Assembly: GCA_036245805.1 (NCBI GenBank)
Contig: BTRK01000003.1
Location: forward strand, 13,804,464-13,868,463
Direction of reading: 5' to 3'
Origin: Pristionchus mayeri
Taxonomy: Eukaryota > Nematoda > Chromadorea > Rhabditida > Neodiplogasteridae
DNA length: 64,000 nucleotides
Positions 34,973 through 47,766 of the stretch are shown here, piece after piece; position 1 is the first letter of the stretch; each line of letters opens with the position of its first letter. The notes under the pieces were generated by a model. That model did not search any database. It had not been told where the DNA came from and saw only the letters and a list, made by a program, of their open reading frames with translations. Position numbers and translations under genes: made by a program.

Positions 34973-37220
34973 TCAAACGATCGTTTCAAACCCTGACGTC
35001 ATTTCTTCCTCCTTTTCCCTCTTCAACGACTTCTGGGGAGGACTCATCAGCTCTAAAGTGAGTGCTGCTACATAACATAGCTCAGTGTAATCTAACCTAA
35101 AAGGAACAAGTGGCACCAAACCCATAGAAAACGCTTGAGTTCTGCTACATAACATAGCTCAGTGTAATCCAACCTAAAATCAAAAAAAAAACTTTGAAAG
35201 TAAGCACGTAGAACGCACTTTTAAATCACACAGGGATCGCACAAATCATGGAGGCCTATAACTACTTTCTCCTTCCGACTCAACTATCTGCTGCATGGCC
35301 TGCAACCTCTTGGGTGAGTATTAATCTCTTATCATTACAATGGGTAGATAAATCGTGCAAGAAAGGAGTGAATAAACGAGTAGAATCCTCCTGGAGCCTC
35401 TTAGTTGATCTTTGATCTTTGATGTTTATACTCAATTGCATGTACTACAATAACTTGTAAATTAGCTGGATCAGTGAACACTAGAGTAGTAACCATAGGA
35501 ATGCCCTGGAAGAACGGGGTCTTCCTCTCCCTCTCCACTTCGAAAATTGGATTATTGGGCCCGTCACGCAACAGGAAGAAGACTCGACGGGAGAGAGGGA
35601 CTCTCTCACTTTTACATGCTCTCTCATCTCCTCTGACCCGCTAGAGAGCACACTAAGATGAAAGAGTGGCTACTGGTGATAAGATAGAATAGGAAATGGG
35701 CGCTTCCGCCAGGGAAGAGACCTCGCCTTCTTGAGGCGTTAATAACTACTTTCGTAGGATTGGGGATTGGCCACAAATCAATGAGTCCCTGGACAGGGTT
35801 GCACTCGTAAAAAAGGACTGCGTACTCTAACACCGATCTAAGATATAACCTAAAATGGGGAGGCAATTTCTTCCCCAGCTACAGTACATGTCGCAGTTCC
35901 GAGTATCGATTTTTCAGATTCCACATCGTTAATGTGGTCCTGCACATCCTTTGTTCACTACTGGTGATGAGAATGGCAGAGCGACAACTGAGAAGTAGAG
36001 GTGAGGAAGGATTGTTCTTTGATTGTTGAGATTTGATATCGCAATGTTTTTGCGAGATGGAAATTCTATTTATTTTTTTATTTAACCAACCTGTTTTACA
36101 TGAATGGAAAGATTCACAAAACAATTCAATAACACGCTGAATTATATGCACACATTGTCCATGCTCATCGATTACGATCTATTATGCCAATTATTATGTG
36201 ATCTTTGATCTCTCCTCACAGTTGCTCGTCTCTTCTCCGCTCTTCTCTTCGCTGTTCATCACATCCACTGCGAGGCTGCAGGTGAGTGAAGATTGCGAAG
36301 GGATGCAATCGAGACTACACTCTTGTCGAGCTTGCATCTACTAATTCCTTTGCACGTTTGCTACCCGCACATTCTCTGTAGACTACAGATTTTATAAATT
36401 CTCTGACTCAACTTATTTTTTTGGATATGAATCGTACACAGTATTAAGCGCCAAGCATCCCGTGTAAAATCGTGTAAAATTGTGTAAAACGTGTAAAATC
36501 GTGTAAAATCGTGTAGGCATCCCGTGTTACACGTGTAAAGGCCCGTGCAAAAGTGAACGTCGCACCTAACAGTTTAGTTTTCTATGAAACGTAAATGAAT
36601 CGTCCATTTCTTGTGTCGAAACAGAGGAAATCGTCCATTTCTTGTGTCGAAACAGAGGATCATTTGTGTTTCAGGCACACTATGAAACACGAACGGTTTT
36701 TAGACCCAATTTATTTATGTTTCACAATTTCTTCATATTACAACTTGATACAGTAAGCTAAAATTCCGTGTGAGAGCAAATTCGCTGCTTTTTGAACTTG
36801 AAAAAGAGCGCGAAATGGGCTCTTGCTTTTGCACGGGGCTTAATACTGTTCGTAATTGAGGTTCACTTATATGATGCAGTCCATAGTGCAATCCAGTTAA
36901 ATGGCATGTACTCTTCTTCTTCATAAAAGTAATAACTATAAATTCAATTGATAACTGTTTACCATAGCGATTCCTTGATCAGGCATCGTCGGACGTGCTG
37001 ATCTACTCGCTTCCCTCTGCGTTCTGGCCGGATTTGTTGCGGATACGGTAGGTCCAAATCGATATGATCATTGTTCCTTTTCATTAATTTACGAAATATT
37101 GATATATTGCAGTCACTACCGTACGCCGCTTCTCTTACCGTAGTCGGCATAACTTGCAAGGAGACGGCAATTGTCCTTCCAGCATTCATCGGGGTAAAAC
37201 GGATTATACATCGACGAAAG
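34973..37220 (+). CDS. TMTC family protein, N-terminal membrane part (partial)
   Basis: Six exons join in perfect phase: 34,973-35,057 (QTIVSNPDV...SLFNDFWGG); 35,234-35,313 (GSHKSWRPITTFSFRLNYLL); 35,918-36,000 (GFHIVNVVLHILCSLL); 36,222-36,281 (LLFAVHHIHCEAA); 36,983-37,047 (GIVGRADLLASLCVL); 37,113-37,220 (AASLTVVGITCKETAIVLPA). These are hallmark motifs of TMTC proteins, ER multi-pass enzymes that O-mannosylate cadherin-type substrates and carry C-terminal TPRs (established for vertebrate TMTC1-4). The expected acidic Asp pair before QTIV would be on a missing upstream exon. No later membrane or DUF1736 exons are visible after 37,220. One TPR exon of the same family lies at 52,239, so the gene is either very long with missing exons or broken. 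Confidence 0.85.
36438..36848. repeat. MITE with a CGTGTAAAAT tandem repeat in its left arm
   Basis: ACAGTATTAAGC...CCCGTGCAAAAG on the left matches the inverse CTTTTGCACGGGGCTTAATACTGT on the right. Five or so copies of GTGTAAAATC at 36,471-36,517 interrupt the left arm. It lies in a TMTC intron. Confidence 0.6.
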
Positions 37221-38360
37221 GTACGGTAGATCTCGATTACGGTAATCGAGGCCACACAATTCCCATGAATACTATTGAATGTAAACTAATTAGCAGGTAG
37301 ATGTAAATACTGTCAATCTGATACGAATCTCTGATCGAATCTAGGGGAAATCTTTGCCCTGTACTTGTCAAAGACGCAATGGAATTTTTGTCGTTATTTA
37401 TGCCCAAAAAAGCGCTGCGGGCACCTTAGAGGTCGAATTGAGAGTGGAAAGCGAAGGGAAAAGTGTGATGGAATGAGAATGGGAAGGTGACAGATTGAAT
37501 GGCCTTTCTCACATTAGAAATTGAGTGGATATCGATCACTACTTGCGGACAACGAGGGGGGTTATCGTTCAACTCTTATTGCAATATTCAATATTGCCGA
37601 TTAAGTTTCATGATTGGTATAATACAGCGGCAGGAATAATGCTGCAATAGCTCGCGCAGTTCTCGGAGAGAAAAAAATCAATAATCTATCCCGCTGTGAG
37701 GCTTATTGTTAGGTTTGCTGGTAGCATCTTCAGACCTCTCCGGGTCGGTGTGAATTAACCCAATCTCGAGTCATATTTCCCATCTCTCTCATGAGGTGAT
37801 TGAGACTAATTGGAGGTGATTGGCTCTGTCAACATGGATATGGAAAAGGGTGAATGGCAATTCTACTCCCAAGGATACCTAATCATTGGCTTAATTTGTA
37901 GCGTATTTATGACCAACTGGCGAAAGTTTAACGGAAAACGAACACATTAACTAGCTAGAAGGAAGTACAAAGATCAACCGAGACCATCCCTCCCAATTGA
38001 CACCCAGTTGTCGGCATTTTCATGGGCGCGTTTTCCATTTGCCTAATGACGTTTCATGTACCCTCAGGGCGAAATGAAGGCTCATATTCTTCCGGCTGAC
38101 GATAGAGTGTGCAGAAGTGAGAGTGCCTTCTAAGAATGCTACTCTCTCCCTTTTGCACAGTCTCTCGCCATCGCTAACCGACGAGAGAGTGTGCAAAATG
38201 AAGAGAGCAAACCTCCTCCCGGCAGTGGATGAGAAGACGGAAAAGGAAGATGAGGGAGGGATCGATGAATGAGGTCTAACCTCATTATCGTATTGTATTC
38301 GGAGAGGGGAAGTAATGAGATACACTAGAAGTTTGCTCATGCTTGGGGGATATTTTCAGT
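37221..38360. other. No gene seen; GAGAGAGTGTG hairpin near 38,105-38,210
   Basis: About 1.1 kb of non-coding sequence. GTGCAGAAGTGAGAGT... and CTCTCGCC...GAGAGAGTGTGCAAAA form an imperfect hairpin of the family also seen near 34,395, 35,600 and 52,600. Confidence 0.5.
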
Positions 38361-38366
38361 AGGGTG

Positions 38367-39383
38367 CAATGGTCAGATGTCATTTTTTTGGGAACTGAAT
38401 TTTTGAAAACTTTTTTGTCGTACCATAAATACTGAAACATTTCAATTCAAAATGCCGCTCTCAGAACAATTCAATTGGGATTCCGATCTTTTCAATTTTT
38501 TTCATTCCGATCTTTTCAATTTGGAATGAGCGGCCTGGAATGATTAATATTGGATTTACATTTTCGAAACCCTCGTCTCGTAACTTTCGTAATGGAACTT
38601 CAATTTCGTAAATTTTTCGTAAATTTTCCAGAACTTTTCGACGGTGCAATAGTGAGATGTCACATTTTTTTAAAACCCTTTCAACTCAAATCTTTCAAGT
38701 ATGATTTATTTTTTTGGAAAAATTGTTTGGGAATCATTTCTCCAAGAACTGCTAATCTACGAACAATTGATCTGGAATGAGTGGGCAGGAAAATGTCATT
38801 TCCAATTTGCATTCTCGAAACCGTCATCTCGTAACTTTTATTTCGGAACTTTTGCTTGAACATTTTTAATTGAAATGTTTCAGTATTTATGGTACGACAA
38901 AAAAGTTTTCAAAAATGCAGTTCCCAAAAAATAGTGACATCTCACCATTGCACCCTTTTCGACATACATCTAGAATTCTTGGCGGAGTACCCATACGCAT
39001 GTTTTGTAATGATTTTTCACGAGAATCACGAGAGAATCGATTTGGAAATGGTAATCGCAAAAACTGTTCTCATATACTTAGTCACCCCTACGCATGCCCT
39101 ATGACCACCCGAAGTTTGTTCGACTCTTACCCAAACGGACACCGAGTTCCGAAGTTTGAGTTCCAAAGCAAAAGTTCCGAAATAAAAGTTACGAGATGAC
39201 AGTTTCGAGAATGCAAATTGGAAATGACATTTTCCTGCCCACTCATTCCAGATCAATTGTTCGTAGATTAGCAGTTCTTGGAGAAATGATTCCGAAACAA
39301 TTTTTCCAAAAAAATAAATCCTGCTTGAAAGATTTGAGTTGAAAGGGTTTAAAAAAATGTGACATCTCACCATTGCACCTTTC
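38367..39383. mobile_element. Two interlocked foldback elements with GGTGCAAT-GTGAGATGTCAC ends
   Basis: Arm pair 1: 38,367-38,452 with 38,871-38,960. Arm pair 2: 38,641-38,860 with 39,163-39,383. All four outer ends carry GGTGCAATRGTSAGATGTCA or its complement. The arms overlap in the order 1-2-1-2, so one palindrome was inserted into, or recombined with, a second copy. Confidence 0.75.
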
Positions 39384-40010
39384 AGTAGGGGTGAGCAATG
39401 AACTGGCAGAGAGACAAGCTGTCAGTCGAAATCCAATTATTTCCCAGTGGATTTATGTGTGTTTCAACTATTCGATATATGCTATTGCAATCAATCGTGC
39501 TAGATGTTGTAGGAGCACAGCAAAAACGAATATATATGGGTGAATTGGAGTGAGTTAGAGGACTTTTCACAGACTCTCCCAGGGAAATGAAATTAACACT
39601 TCCATTTTCGTTCTGCCACTTCTCCCTGCTATGTGTATGCCCTTTCGAAACAGTCAGAGGGATATTTCCGAAGAGAGAAGCGGTGATCGCTGCACACAGA
39701 GATCATCTTACGCGATACCTTACAGGAATTTGTTTATTTTATTTGAGTACACTAGACAATTATTCAAACGGAAAAGGTAGGTTGAGCCAGTTGAGTGTTT
39801 CCGGTGACCGGAATGTGCAATCAAGGGAAATCAAGGGACATCCTTATTGGCACTCTGACTCCTTCTTGAGTCGGCATCCTTGTCACGTAATCTCCCTTCT
39901 CTTCTACCCGAAAAGTTGCACAAATGTACGGGAAATTTGCAAGATCAGACTAATCGACCTTTGAGACATTTCCGGTCTCATACTGTTGATCGCCTTGACT
40001 TATATTTAAA

Positions 40011-40330
40011 GGAGGACTGAAAGCATAGTTCAACTTTGGACCCATTCATAACCATGACCTAGCTCCTCTTAACGAGCAAACGCTCCAAAAAATTACATTA
40101 ATATCTCTACTCTCAACAGAGTTATGATTAGGTGACTGAGTGCCATGGACGTTTGAAGCTCAGGGAAGTGCGCGAATTCAAATTGCTGGAAGAGTTGTCA
40201 AAAGACGGGACTCGAACCCGCAACCTTTCGATCATGTGACAGCTGTTCTACCACTGAGCTAAGCTACCGATGGTCTTCTACCATCCTAGCTCGCGCTATG
40301 ATCTATGGAGGGTGGAAGCTCCCTTACACT
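40011..40330. mobile_element. TTAA-flanked MITE fragment carrying a tRNA-like segment
   Basis: The left end TTAAAGGAGGACTGAAAGC...TTCAACTTTGGACC...CATAACCATGACCTAG matches the arms of the element at 55,067-55,313. A tRNA-like segment follows. The sequence after it (CATCCTAGCTCGC) also matches the 55-kb element. No clean right terminus was found. Confidence 0.55.
40198..40270 (-). tRNA. tRNA-like sequence, probably a pseudogene
   Basis: The minus strand has an exact A-box-like TAGCTCAGTGGT and an exact B-box, GGTTCGAGTCC, at normal spacing, and a good T-arm (GCGGG/CCCGT). The anticodon stem and acceptor stem do not pair well, so it is a tRNA-derived unit rather than a working tRNA. Confidence 0.5.
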
Positions 40331-40880
40331 TTTTTCTATCGATGTGGATACTTTGCCGAGAGTCCTCATTTAATATCGAGTAAGTGTCAAACAATAACAC
40401 ATATCACGCGTGTCGCGTAAGAATCGAATAAAATCGGGAGTTCTTGATCACAATTTTTGATTCCCATTGTTATATGCATTTTCCGAATGTTAATAGGGTC
40501 CCCTACAAGATAGCGTCGAGCTTTTTTTGCATATCACTAATTTCTGGCCTTATTTAGGGCTTTAAAGTTTGCGTGGCCCTAAAAATGCGAACTTTGGAGG
40601 CATACCACTCTTTTCAAACTCAATTAAGTAACAAACTGCAAAAAACGATTTGTTCCTAGCATCCATAAGAGTAACCCTATGCCATAGGGTTGCCGTTATT
40701 TTAATTTGAATTTTTATAAATCGATTAAAATAAATCATCTTCACCACAAATCGAAGCCAGAGAATTTTTCAAGCTCAATAGATAGATCTCGCGAAGACGA
40801 ATCGAATGATATGCCTAAAGTATGATCTAATTATATGTGTTCTCGAGATGTGCCATCAGAACCATCTCCCAACCATTCAT

Positions 40881-42634
40881 TTAACACAGGTATCACGAGC
40901 CAGTGGATGTGTGTGAGAACAATTTCCAACTTTTATTTTTTGTTTTAGTTCATGTTATGGTGGTAGCATACACTAGAGCCAACTTGTTGAAATTTCTAGG
41001 TCACGGGTCCCAGAGCCGTCATTTAGGAATTTTCCGGTTTTGTATCCGGCTCTACCGTATATCAGCTCCCAGATGAGCTAGAGAGCTGGCATGGGGCTTA
41101 AAATACGCGGAAAAATATTTCCAAGAACTTTTATGTTGACGTCAAAAGAATCGGACTACAAAAAGATGGTGGAAACCAAAATGCGCAAATTTGATGTTTC
41201 AAAAAATTTATTCATCCCTGTGCAATCGCCTAGACCAAATCGTTTATGCAAAAAATGAAAAATAGTGTGTCATTGTACATTATAAAAATATGAAACCCAG
41301 ATTCGGAGGTGGCCAAAATTTGCAGCATACCTTCAAACATCGATAATTCCATCATTTCGCCGAAAATGAGTATCCGAAAAAAATAGAAAGAGCTTGAGCT
41401 TATTTTCAAAATGAAAGCAAAATGATGCTACCATGAAAATAAACTAAAAATAAAATATTGAAACATTGGCTGGCATGAAAAGCATCGGACTGCAAATGAA
41501 GTGCTAGTATCAAAATTCACAAAGTACATGTTTTTAAAAATATATTCGCTTATGTGCGTTAACCTGGACCGAATCGTTCATGCAAAAAATTGATAATAGT
41601 GTAGCAATATACATTATAAAAATATAAAACTCAGATTTGGAGGTGGCCAAAATTTGTGACATACCTTCAAACATTGAAATTTCCACAATTTTTCTAAAAA
41701 CGCGGTTTCAAAAACAATAGACAGAGGTTGAACCCAGTTTCAAAATGAAAGCAAAATGATGCTACCATGAAAAGAAAATGATGCTATCATGAAAACCAAC
41801 TGTTTTTCGAAAATGCATTTTTAACAAAATTGTGGAATTTTCACTGCTTGAAGGTATGTCCCAAATTTTGGCCACCTCCAAATCTGAGTTTCATATTTTA
41901 TAATGTATATTGCTACACTATTATCATTTTTTTGCATGAACGATTCGGTCCGAACGCACATAGGCGAATATATTTTTAAAAACATGTACTTTGTGAATTT
42001 TGATACTAGCACACTTCATTTGCAGTCCGATGCTTTTCATGCCAGCAAATGTTTCAATATTTTATTTTTAGTTATTTTCATGGTAGCATCATTTTGCTTT
42101 CATTTTGAAAATGAGCTCAAGCTCTTTCTATTTTTTTCGGATACTCATTTTCGGCGAAATGATGGAATTATCGATGTTTGAAGGTATGCTGCAAATTTTG
42201 GCCACCTCCGAATCTGGGTTTCATATTTTTATAATGTACAATGATACACTATTTTTCATTTTTTGCATAAACGATTTGGTCTAGGCAATTGTTTTGAAAC
42301 ATCAAATTTGCGCATTTTTGTTTCCACCATCATTGTTTGTAGTCCGATTCTTTTGACGTCAACATAAAAGTTCTTGGAAATATTTTTCCGCGCATTTTAA
42401 GCCCAATGCCAGCTCTCTAGTTTATCTGGGAGCTGATATACGGTAGAGCCGGATACAAAACCGGAAAATTCCTAAATGACGGCTCTGGGACCTGTGACCT
42501 AGAAATTTCAAGAAGTTGGCTCTAGTGCATAATAATATAATATGACCATAATATGAACTAAAACAAAAAATAAAAGTTGGAAATTGTTCCCGGGGGTTGG
42601 GTTTTCCTCCACTGACTCATGATACCTGTGTTAA
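40881..42634. mobile_element. 1.75-kb foldback element, AACACAGGTATCAYGAG ends
   Basis: Nearly a complete palindrome: TTAACACAGGTATCACGAGC on the left and TCATGATACCTGTGTTAA on the right, with arms of about 850 bp. Inner imperfect repeats (AATTTGGAGGTGGCC-type) recur four times. Non-coding. Related to 48,235-50,486. Confidence 0.8.
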
Positions 42635-42639
42635 AGACC

Positions 42640-43165
42640 AAATCCATTGTTCTCCCTATCATTTATCGCCCCTCTATCATTTTCTCCCTCTCATTTCGAG
42701 TGAAACATATCACATTTTGACCTCTGAATATTAACGAAATTGAGTGAGCTTCAAATTGATTGAGCGAAATTGATTGAGCTTGCCATGCTCAGATAGTAGC
42801 CTGGCTTGATCTTTCATCTCGGGCAAGTATCAAAACAATAACACTCATGCCCTGAGGGGCAGCTCACTTCAGGGTCAAAGAACAGGGGCTCATCTAAGGA
42901 ATGAGAGCAGGTAAGGAGAGGGAGGGAAGGGGCTAATTGAGGTGGACACAGTTTAAAGAGGGAAGGAAGAGGTGTGTGAGAGAAGTGACAGGAGTAATCC
43001 GAATAATTATGGGAAGGTATGAAGGGGGGGGGGTGAGGGAAAATAAGGAATTCACTTTATGGAAGGCTAAGACGTGGATATGAGATCCTCAAAATCGATT
43101 TTTCCATTACTTCTCCTTTACATCGAAATGTGCACTGCATGGAAAGACGTCAATTAGAAACCACG
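42640..43165. other. Intergenic, no feature beyond a (G)10 run
   Basis: About 0.5 kb between the foldback and the stop of the next gene. A (G)10 run lies near 43,025-43,034. I see nothing else. Confidence 0.5.
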
Positions 43166-45624
43166 TCAAGCAGCAGGGACTACATTGCCCCAGAAATGAA
43201 ACGGAATGTTGCGACCGGCAGCTGCAGCTCGTCGTTGACTCGCTGCCTCCTGAAAAGCGTAATTTAACTTTAAAATAATTTAAATAATCATTTCAATATA
43301 TTATATCTTTAAAAAATATAAATACAAAAATCAAGCAAACCTTCTGAATGTCCACTTGATAAATGTAGTACGCGAGTGTGTAGTACGTAATTAGAGCGGT
43401 GAAGATTGCTTCCACATTAGATGCTGCCATTTAATTTAAGAAGGAATTAATTGCAACAATATCCAGAGAGAACCAAAAACTGTATAATTTTAAAATGTTT
43501 TTGCATACGGAATATGTACAAATTGCGGATATCGTTTGATACTGCTTAGAACAGCGCACCTGAACGAAGAGCGAACTGCACAGCTAGAGTTGTCATCATG
43601 GGAATCACCGAGTTCAGAGCGAAAATTCGCCTGAGTCGACCATAAAGTTGACGCGAAATCTAAATTTTTTCAGTGTTTCGGCAGATATTTGTAGAAAGAT
43701 GCCGTAACTACCGTACGGCCGAAACCAGAAAATGTAAAGGAATACAACACGAATTTCATTGAACCGCAGCATGTCGAGATTGCACAAAGTGAACAGCAAT
43801 ATAAAACAGGACAAGATGCGGGCCGGTGATAAGCCAGAAGGGAATTTCTGCCGATAGCTCCACCAATATGGGACTGATATGATCTGAAATATTGCCATTT
43901 CAGGAAAAATAATCATTATACGCATACCTGCAGAGCGCCCGCCAAGCCTACGAGAAAGCAATTCCCAACTTGGAGACGTGACAACCGAAGAGGCGGATCG
44001 ATATGGGGATCCTCAAAGAATTGTTGAATGATTTACATACAGTTTACTAATATACCTCCCACCGAAGCCAGCTCAACTTACTGAGCATCATCGAGATGAA
44101 GAATGCAATTAGTATTGTGCCGATTATCTCCCGAGCAAGTGGCTCGGGGCATTTTTTTGCGAAGCATAGCGCATAGGATATGACCAATGCGGCACTTCCA
44201 CTTGCTATAGCATATACCGCATGGGTGGGCTGAAAGTTTAGCGATAATTTTGCAGAGCTCACAAGATATTGTAAAAATAGGAACTGCATAATATGCTAAT
44301 TGTTTTATCAAGAAAAAAAACTGTTTAACAAATACCTCTCTATTTCCGATTTTCACTTGGCACTCCTTTTCAACGAATATGCATGAGTAGGCAAGCGTGC
44401 ATAGAGCGGTTGATACGGAGATGAACGACCAGGAGAATACTGCGTACGAGTATCCAGACAGGATCAAATTGCAGATTGCCAAAATCAGAAAAAGCACTGA
44501 TTCCCCTCGCGGATCAAACTGAATTCAGCTATGTTTATTATTGCTTCAAATTTGAAATCACTTGGGAGAATTTTCGGATGTGTTACGAGCGCGCATACAC
44601 TCATGATAATTTCAGCTATCAAGCGCACCTGAAACACATCCTAAAATGACCTAAAATAGCATACACATTGAAAATTCGCCCAGCTATGTCGTTTAAGTGC
44701 ATTCTATCCAATGAGCGTGTATACTATTATATCGTGATATAGTAATTGATGAAAATACTAATCAAGGAACTTACAGCAGGATTAAACTGAACAGTAGCAC
44801 GGACGGAAGCGCGCAGCACAACGTAGGCGTAGAGAAATATCGACGCGGGAATTATCATCATCTTCCAACTGAGTGAATGCATGGCCAGAAAGAAAGGAAG
44901 AAGCGATCATAATAGTATATGATAATAGTTGGGCATATGCATTGGCATTAGGAAAAATGAAGATCTGAAAGCGTATATTTTGAAAAGATCGAAAGGAAAG
45001 TCAATTGTAACCTAAGAATATGTAGAACAATCAATAGCTAAAATAGGAAAACACTTTTAAGTGTTTCTCGTGATTGATCTGTTATTACATCAGTCTCCTC
45101 TTTTTAGGAAGTGTTCATTTCATCAAAAATCTAACCTCATACTAACTAGCTAATTCACATTTGTATTTAATTGTATAATACCTGTGGAATTATGTCAGTA
45201 ACTGCAACAAAGTGTGGGAACCACAGTGCTAAAACGGAGATTTGACGGGCCAGAATAGCAGACGAATGGAACAAGTAGGCAATAATTGAAGCAACAGTTG
45301 CAACAAATATTAGAACACTGTAGACGATGGTAAGCGCGAACTGGAACATTTGTCGCAATCGATGACCTTTTTATAAATAATTTATGCGCATGGGTTGAGT
45401 ATGTTATGTATTATTATGTTACTATGATATGTAAAATTGTCGCTTACCATGAATACTGTATCGGTACAGTCTGCAAGAAAGATTAGACCAGTAATAGGAA
45501 GTACTGTAAAGACTGCAGCCACGATTCCAGCATAGCACCAATACTCAAATAGAACTCCAGATCCGGCGCTTGATGCTACTGTTAACATCAACAAGAGCAC
45601 AATTACTTTGCGTTCTGGATGCAT
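43166..45624 (-). CDS. Multi-pass membrane protein, paralog 5 (complete ends)
   Basis: Both ends are visible. ATG at 45,624 opens 45,448-45,624 (59 codons, MHPERKVIVLLLMLTVASS). Then come 45,182-45,340 (53 codons), about 44,773-44,866, exons near 44,600, 44,337-44,500 (FDPRGESVLFLILAICNLIL), 44,060-44,285 (SGSAALVISYALCFAKKC), about 43,930-43,975, 43,715-43,885, 43,560-43,660, 43,340-43,425 (AASNVEAIFTALITYYTLAYY) and the last exon, ending FHFWGNVVPAA with TGA at 43,166-43,168. Roughly ten hydrophobic passes. The HFWG C-terminal motif matches the gene at 950-4,322 and the SNVEA segment matches the last membrane exon of 12,761-15,521. The joint into the 44.8-kb exon is uncertain. Function unknown. 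Confidence 0.65.
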
Positions 45625-45639
45625 TTACTACAATGATAT

Positions 45640-46240
45640 TCAACTTACAACAACACACCACATTTAATGAAATACATAAACACGAGTCGTAATGTGTCAG
45701 TATTTCAAGTATGATTTGTGCGGGAAAATACATAAGGACGCATCCTCATTAAATGACTGAAGGTGCAAATAGTGCTAATTACTCATCCTTGCGAGTGAGT
45801 GAGAATGATCGGGCGAGGGTTTCCGAACTCCCAAGAGGGAGAGAAAATATTGTTCCAAGCAAACTGCACTCAATGAATGAAACCGCAAAAATCGGATCAG
45901 TGGATTTACAGAACACGATGATGATTTTTTCTGACAACTCTACTTCCCACCATCCCTCCCCCCCGTTCGTTCTCTCATTTTCCTCACACTTCCCATGCTC
46001 CATCTATGATCATCTGCCCCAGAGTGGTCAGCTGAATATCAATGTTAATTTCGACATTCTTCTCATGATTAGCTGATTCAGGTCGAAACCAAAATGTGTC
46101 ATCTTCCTGGTTGAAGATGTGAACAATCAGATTGTCTTAGTGAAAAATATTGACAATGAATTTTTTAAAGTATTTTTCCTCGAGTGAAGACGATTTATTG
46201 CTTGTGAAATTAATTATATGTATTTGTATCAAATGTGAAA
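45640..46240. promoter_or_regulatory. Shared upstream region of two divergent membrane-protein genes
   Basis: About 0.6 kb separates the ATG of the minus-strand gene from the first recognisable exon of the plus-strand copy. No promoter motif can be named; the divergent layout suggests a shared regulatory region. Confidence 0.25.
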
Positions 46241-46250
46241 CGTATTCGAG

Positions 46251-47371
46251 AATTCCGTTCCTCTCGTCACTCCTCTCCAGCATTGTCTACGGTATCATGG
46301 CTACCGGAATCGGAAAAGCGTTGCGAGAGCTAGTGAAGAGCGGCGATTGATCGGAAATGGTAAGTGCCTTCCTCAGTTTGCTGTACCTTGTTAGTGGACA
46401 ACATGATTATACGCATTTCCATGTTACCGTAATAATTGGCAATATTAATTGCACTCCGAGAGTACACCTCATTACAGTATTCCTCCCGTCTTCTGTCTGC
46501 AATGGCATTCTCCCTCACGCTCTTCTCTCGTCCAATTTGCTGACCTCGTGGGGTGAGTATCATGTGCTTTACGTAAATTATTAACTTTGTAATATGTTCT
46601 TCTACCTATTGTCGATGATGAAAATATAACGAATTATTGTTTTTATGTCGTGTTCTACACGACATATGTGTTTCGCTATCTCTTGTAAAGCATGTGAATC
46701 TATACCCCAGCAATGATTGCGTCCTTGGCGATTCAAAAATAACTAATGAACGGTTTACTTATATCATATCTAATTATGAAAATTATATACTAAATATATT
46801 CAGTTTCGTCCTTGCCGAACACATTCTCTACCTTCCGTTTATTGGATTATATTTTATCGCTGGGCTGGTTATCGAATCGACTGGGAAAAGGATGGACAAA
46901 TGAGTTAAATGAAGACAACACCAGTATAGAAATCCTGACAATCGTCTGCACATGCTTCCCTCTCAATCATCGAGTGGTGAGAGAGGTCATAGTATCGCAA
47001 GTAATGCAAACGCAAATGTTGCAATCCTTGTGAACATCTCTCCATACCAATCCCTGTCCGCCTAGGCAGTACAGAATAACTATACCATGATATCGATTCG
47101 CTAATCTGCACAGATTTAAGACATTGTCTTCATGTCAGGCACTCAGCTCCACTCATCTTGCTTCGCTCTCCATCATTTTCTATGTCTTCTCACAAAGGTA
47201 TACATGTTTATTATATAAAAACTTTAAAAAATAATACAAATGACAAAAATTGTTCAGAACGATCTCCAGAAACGCGGATTGTCCGATGAGTTTAGGCTGT
47301 TCGAGAGGAATCAATCCTGCGATAGGTTTCATTTCTATCAGGTTGTGAAAAAAGACCCCGTCCTTTATTGA
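46251..47371 (+). pseudogene. Multi-pass membrane protein, paralog 6, probably broken
   Basis: Plus-strand exons resemble the second half of the family: 46,251-46,358 (SSIVYGIMATGIGKALRELV), about 46,478-46,555, about 46,804-46,900 (LYLPFIGLYFIAGLVIE), about 47,140-47,200 (STHLASLSIIFYVFSQR) and a charged tail (NDLQKRGLSDEFRLFERNQS) ending with TGA at 47,369-47,371. In the first exon a TGA (46,348-46,350) precedes the GTAAGT donor in the coding frame. The first-half exons are missing. I read this as a decaying copy, although a different exon boundary could rescue it. Confidence 0.45.
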
Positions 47372-47766
47372 ATACTGAATATCATATTGATGTGTATACT
47401 AGTTGAGTGCTTGAATACTCTTTCCATCGCACATTGGTTGAATCCTATCCAGTTGGTATTGAGACCACAGTTTGAAAACAAAATCACCCTGATAAAATTT
47501 TTGCGTATTATGTTTTGGCCTAGCTTTCCATGGAGAGCAAAGTTAGGGGAAAGCTCCCTTTAGAGAAAATGTATTCATTCGCCCTACATTAAAAGTCGAA
47601 ATTTTGGCTTTGTTGAACTTTATTCAACAATACTGAAAATCTATGTTTTCAATAAGTAGAAAAGACGTGAGTTCAAATATTTCCCTGACGATGCGCAGCA
47701 CTATAATGAACCTTGGAAGCGTACTTATTTTGAAGACAGTCTGAATGACCCTCGAAGCAGGAAATA

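Noticed and set aside
40198..40270. Functional tRNA gene
   Set aside because: A- and B-boxes are good, but the anticodon and acceptor stems fail; kept only as a tRNA-like segment.
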